A stretch of 64,000 nt of DNA from Spirochaetales bacterium (GTDB lineage: Bacteria; Spirochaetota; Spirochaetia; UBA9216), in contig JAEINK010000011.1 in assembly GCA_016342585.1 (NCBI GenBank), positions 1 to 64,000 on the forward strand. The letters are read 5' to 3'. Within the stretch, counting starts at the first letter, position 1. Each line of letters starts with the position of its first letter. A model generated the notes under the pieces. The model ran no database searches and had not been told where the DNA came from. It was given only the letters and a program-made list of their open reading frames with translations. Shown here one piece after another: positions 57,951-64,000 of the stretch. Position numbers and translations under genes: made by a program.

Positions 57951-58057
57951 TTCCTTCTCCTGTTTATGCTTCTCTTATTCAACATATGCCAGGCTGTTAA
58001 GTGTTACATTTTTAAAACCGATTTGTTTTTCAGAAGTGAATATCCTATAATTGAAGG

Positions 58058-59884
58058 ATGGAATCTTTGATAAAACACACTATCCCTTCATTCTTCATTT
58101 TGATACTTGTGACAATTCTATCATTGGTTCTTTTTGCCTGCGGGGCTGTTTTGTTTTTCGTCGACTCGGAAATGATCCCCAGATTAATCTCTATTGTTCT
58201 GCTCCTCCTGTCTCTGATGGTACTTCCGGGTGCTCTGTTTATGGTTCGGAGGCTGAGGGCCGGTCTCATCGCTATCAGTTCAAAGGATGGCCCCTTGATT
58301 AAGGCAGACCAGCGGGAAAATGTGGAGCGATTGAATCTGGCCATGACCGGTTCGCAGGATGGACTCTGGGACTGGGATGTTAAAACCGGAACATTTTTTT
58401 TCGATGATCGTTATTACACCATGGTGGGATATGCTCCCCGGGAGTTTCCCATGACGTTTGAGGAGTGGGAGAAGCGGGTTCATCCGGAGGATTTAGATGG
58501 TACCCTTAACGAAATCCAAAATTGCTTTAAAGGAGACCTTGATTCCTATCTGGTTGATTATCGATTTTTGAATAAGAATGGAGAATATACCTGGATTCGT
58601 GCAAAAGGCCGGCCAGCCAGTTTTGACCCAAACGGCGAGGTCACGCGGTTCATAGGATTTCACGCGGATATTAACAATTTAAAAAAAATGACCGAAGCAT
58701 ACCAGAAATCCTCGGAAATGCTTCAGAAGGTAATCGATAACATTCCTCAGCTGATTTACTGGAAGAACCGGGATTTTATTTATCAGGGGTGTAACCGGGC
58801 ATTTAGCCGGATTTTAGGATTTGAAGAGCCTGAATTCATTATAGGGAAATCGGATTTTGATCTTCCTTCATCAGTGTCTGAAAAAAAATCATTTCGTGAA
58901 TATGATGCCCGTATCATGGATAATGATCTCGCTGAACTTCATATTCAGGAAGTCCAAATGGGACCGGATGGGAATCCTGTTTATCTGGATACCTGCAAAA
59001 TTCCCCTTCATGATGAGAAGGGGCGGGTGATTGGTATTCTCGGAACCTCGGAAAATATCACCGAAAAAAGTCGGATGCAGGAGCTCCTTGTTCATAATGA
59101 GAAGATGCTCTCTGTGGGAGGACTTGCCGCGGGTATGGCTCATGAAATTAATAATCCACTGGCCGGGATAATCCAGACTTCGGATGTGCTGTTCAACCGT
59201 CTGGCCTCCACACTCAATATTCCAGCAAACCGGAAAGCCGCGGAAAAAGCCGGGACTTCTCTTGAGGCTGTTGAAGAGTTTATGAGGCTCCGTCAGATCC
59301 CCAGGATGCTTTTGTCAATCCAGGAATCGGGCAGGCGGGTTGGTGAGATCGTGGATAATATGCTCAGCTTTGCCCGCAAGAGTGACTCTTCATTTTCCAC
59401 CTATTCTATTAATGATGTACTGGAGAAAACCCTGGCCCTTGCCGCTACTGATTATGATTTGAAAAAACATTATGATTTTAAGAATATTGAGATCAGAAAA
59501 CAGTATGAACCTTCCCTTCCCATGGTTCCCTGTGAGGGATCCAAGATTCAGCAGGTCCTTTTCAACATTATAAAGAACGCTGCACAGGCCATGAATGAGG
59601 CGGGCATTGGTTCGCCTTGCATTGAAGTCAGAACGTCCTATAAAAAGGATAAAAAACGGGCTGTGATTGAAATTACCAATAATGGTCCGGGTATGAGTGA
59701 GGATGTTCGCCGCCGGGTTTTTGAACCTTTCTTCACAACGAAACCTACCGGGGAGGGGACGGGCCTTGGTCTGAGTGTCTCCTACTTTATAGTAACCGAA
59801 AATCATCAGGGTGAAATGGAGGTCCTTTCTGCCGTGGATAAGGGTGTTACTTTTATTATCAGTCTGCCCGTAGAGAGGGTGTGA
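58058..59884 (+). CDS. PAS-domain sensor histidine kinase
   Basis: Two TM, PAS/PAC segments (WDWDVKTGTFFFDDRYYTMVGYAPREFPMTFEEWEKRVHPEDL), GMAHEINNPLAGIIQ H-box, FEPFFTTKPTGEGTGLGLSVSY. Confidence 0.92.
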   Translation: MESLIKHTIPSFFILILVTILSLVLFACGAVLFFVDSEMIPRLISIVLLLLSLMVLPGALFMVRRLRAGLIAISSKDGPLIKADQRENVERLNLAMTGSQDGLWDWDVKTGTFFFDDRYYTMVGYAPREFPMTFEEWEKRVHPEDLDGTLNEIQNCFKGDLDSYLVDYRFLNKNGEYTWIRAKGRPASFDPNGEVTRFIGFHADINNLKKMTEAYQKSSEMLQKVIDNIPQLIYWKNRDFIYQGCNRAFSRILGFEEPEFIIGKSDFDLPSSVSEKKSFREYDARIMDNDLAELHIQEVQMGPDGNPVYLDTCKIPLHDEKGRVIGILGTSENITEKSRMQELLVHNEKMLSVGGLAAGMAHEINNPLAGIIQTSDVLFNRLASTLNIPANRKAAEKAGTSLEAVEEFMRLRQIPRMLLSIQESGRRVGEIVDNMLSFARKSDSSFSTYSINDVLEKTLALAATDYDLKKHYDFKNIEIRKQYEPSLPMVPCEGSKIQQVLFNIIKNAAQAMNEAGIGSPCIEVRTSYKKDKKRAVIEITNNGPGMSEDVRRRVFEPFFTTKPTGEGTGLGLSVSYFIVTENHQGEMEVLSAVDKGVTFIISLPVERV

Positions 59885-59908
59885 TCTGCATAATCGGACT
59901 TCTGATGG

Positions 59909-61153
59909 TTATTCTCTTTTTTCTTTTTCCGAAAGTTTTGCAAAGGGCAGAAGAATTAATCCAAGGATCCCTGTGATCGCAATGGCGCCTCCGAGGCTGA
60001 TTTTATCGGATATTAATCCAATAAGAGGTGATAGAAGCGCTACCCATAATGTTTTAAGCTGCGAGTCTGCGGATAGTCCTGTCGCCATTAATCGGTCATC
60101 GATCTGATCTGACAGGAAGCCTACTGTTACAGGCCGTCTGAGGTTTTGAAGAAAATAGTAGGTAATAAAGATACATATCGAAGGGATGATGAATCCCATG
60201 TGAAACAGGAGTCCTGCTGTAATTATGAGTCCCATCCCCGCAAGGTAGGTTATATTCAACTGTTTCTTTACCGAGCCGAATCTGTTTGAGAAGCTCCCCG
60301 AGGCCCCGGAAGCAATGGAGGTGAGCAGGAATATGAGACTGTAGATAACCCCGGTCACAAGAGCTGTTCCCTGTTTATCCTCAACTCCTGTGAGAAAGGG
60401 GAGTGAGAGGGCAAAAACAGCTAGAAGAGGTTGAATGTAATCTTTAATCGATTCAAAAAAACCGGAGGGGATGGAGGAGCTTAAAAAGCTTCGGCGAAGA
60501 TCCGGATTTATGAACGCCGTCTTCATCTCTTTAAATATTAATCCTGTAAACTTTATCAGGCCTAACTTCTCATCCTCCTTATGGAGCCCGTCCAGCCAGG
60601 CGGGGTAGGAGAGCATCAGAGCCAATTCAAGGATGTAGGGAATGAGGGTAAACAGGAAGACCGAACGATAATTACCGGAATAGAAAACCAGGCCTGCCGC
60701 TATTAAAGCGGAAATCGCAGACCCCCTCTGGGACCAGCTCCTGGTGTGACCATAGTAGTAGGTCCGGTACTCCTTCCACCCTTTATAGTTTAAATAGTCG
60801 AGGATCATGGCTTTATGCGTTCCGGTTCTGAAGGCTTCCCCCATGGCAAAAAGAATCATGGCCGGTATGAATATATAGTAACTCCGGGTAAGGTAAAAAA
60901 GCAGGAATGACAGGATATAGCTTAAAAAGGATAGTACCATGGCCCTTCGTCGACCAATCCCGTCTGCAATCATCCCCGATGGGATCTCCATAATGTTGAC
61001 CGCAACTGCCCTTATGGTAAAGAGAAACCCGATCTGCAGAAAGGATATTCCCGCTTCCCTGAAAAAGAGGATTAAGAAGGGTTCAAAGAATCTTAAATTC
61101 TTTAGGAAACCGTAGGAACAGAATTTTACATATTGAATGTCTTTTTTGAACAT
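59909..61153 (-). CDS. MFS transporter
   Basis: 12-TM profile; EIPSGMIADGIGRRRAMVLSF. Confidence 0.85.
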   Translation of the reverse strand: MFKKDIQYVKFCSYGFLKNLRFFEPFLILFFREAGISFLQIGFLFTIRAVAVNIMEIPSGMIADGIGRRRAMVLSFLSYILSFLLFYLTRSYYIFIPAMILFAMGEAFRTGTHKAMILDYLNYKGWKEYRTYYYGHTRSWSQRGSAISALIAAGLVFYSGNYRSVFLFTLIPYILELALMLSYPAWLDGLHKEDEKLGLIKFTGLIFKEMKTAFINPDLRRSFLSSSIPSGFFESIKDYIQPLLAVFALSLPFLTGVEDKQGTALVTGVIYSLIFLLTSIASGASGSFSNRFGSVKKQLNITYLAGMGLIITAGLLFHMGFIIPSICIFITYYFLQNLRRPVTVGFLSDQIDDRLMATGLSADSQLKTLWVALLSPLIGLISDKISLGGAIAITGILGLILLPFAKLSEKEKRE

Positions 61154-61171
61154 ATTTTTTCCTGGATAAAA

Positions 61172-61200
61172 ATAATCACCCCGTGAGGCGGGGTGATTAT
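61172..61200 (-). terminator. Hairpin/terminator between lacZ and the MFS gene
   Basis: ATAATCACCCCG-TGAGG-CGGGGTGATTAT 12-bp perfect stem. Confidence 0.6.
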
Positions 61201-61219
61201 ACCATTGCTGTCTAGCAGA

Positions 61220-64000
<2,781 letters not shown>

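Overview
This 64-kb window looks like ordinary bacterial chromosome, spirochaete-like by gene content (inference only; no 16S rRNA present). I see no CRISPR array, prophage, intact transposon or rRNA operon. Left to right: a DHH phosphoesterase, M24 peptidase and lon-clpX-clpP-tig block (minus strand) next to a five-tRNA cluster (Gly, Leu, Lys, Arg, His); rarA with a C-terminal extension; a GPx/MarR peroxide-response pair; NUDIX and M20 hydrolases; an MFS/ArsR pair; a PAS histidine kinase; an [FeFe]-hydrogenase-like protein next to an RsbW-like ATPase; a sugar ABC transporter with a two-binding-protein YesM/YesN sensory system; a 1623-aa TPR/PKD lipoprotein; mobA; a TetR-controlled aldehyde:ferredoxin oxidoreductase (AOR) operon with a ferredoxin and a MoaD-like protein missed by the ORF track; a 13-gene Mrp/Mbx-type complex-I-like operon; an ABC exporter/RRM/glycerol-1-phosphate dehydrogenase run; another PAS kinase; an MFS transporter; and a lacZ truncated by the window end. 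The strongest candidates for follow-up are (1) the Mbx-like respiratory operon, with a double antiporter subunit in one polypeptide and a NuoI-like ferredoxin fused to a GltD-type flavoprotein; (2) the AOR operon with paired operators, a small repeat element between them and a hairpin over the MoaD-like stop codon; (3) the two-binding-protein sugar-sensing locus; and (4) the sensory-type [FeFe]-hydrogenase/anti-sigma-like pair.
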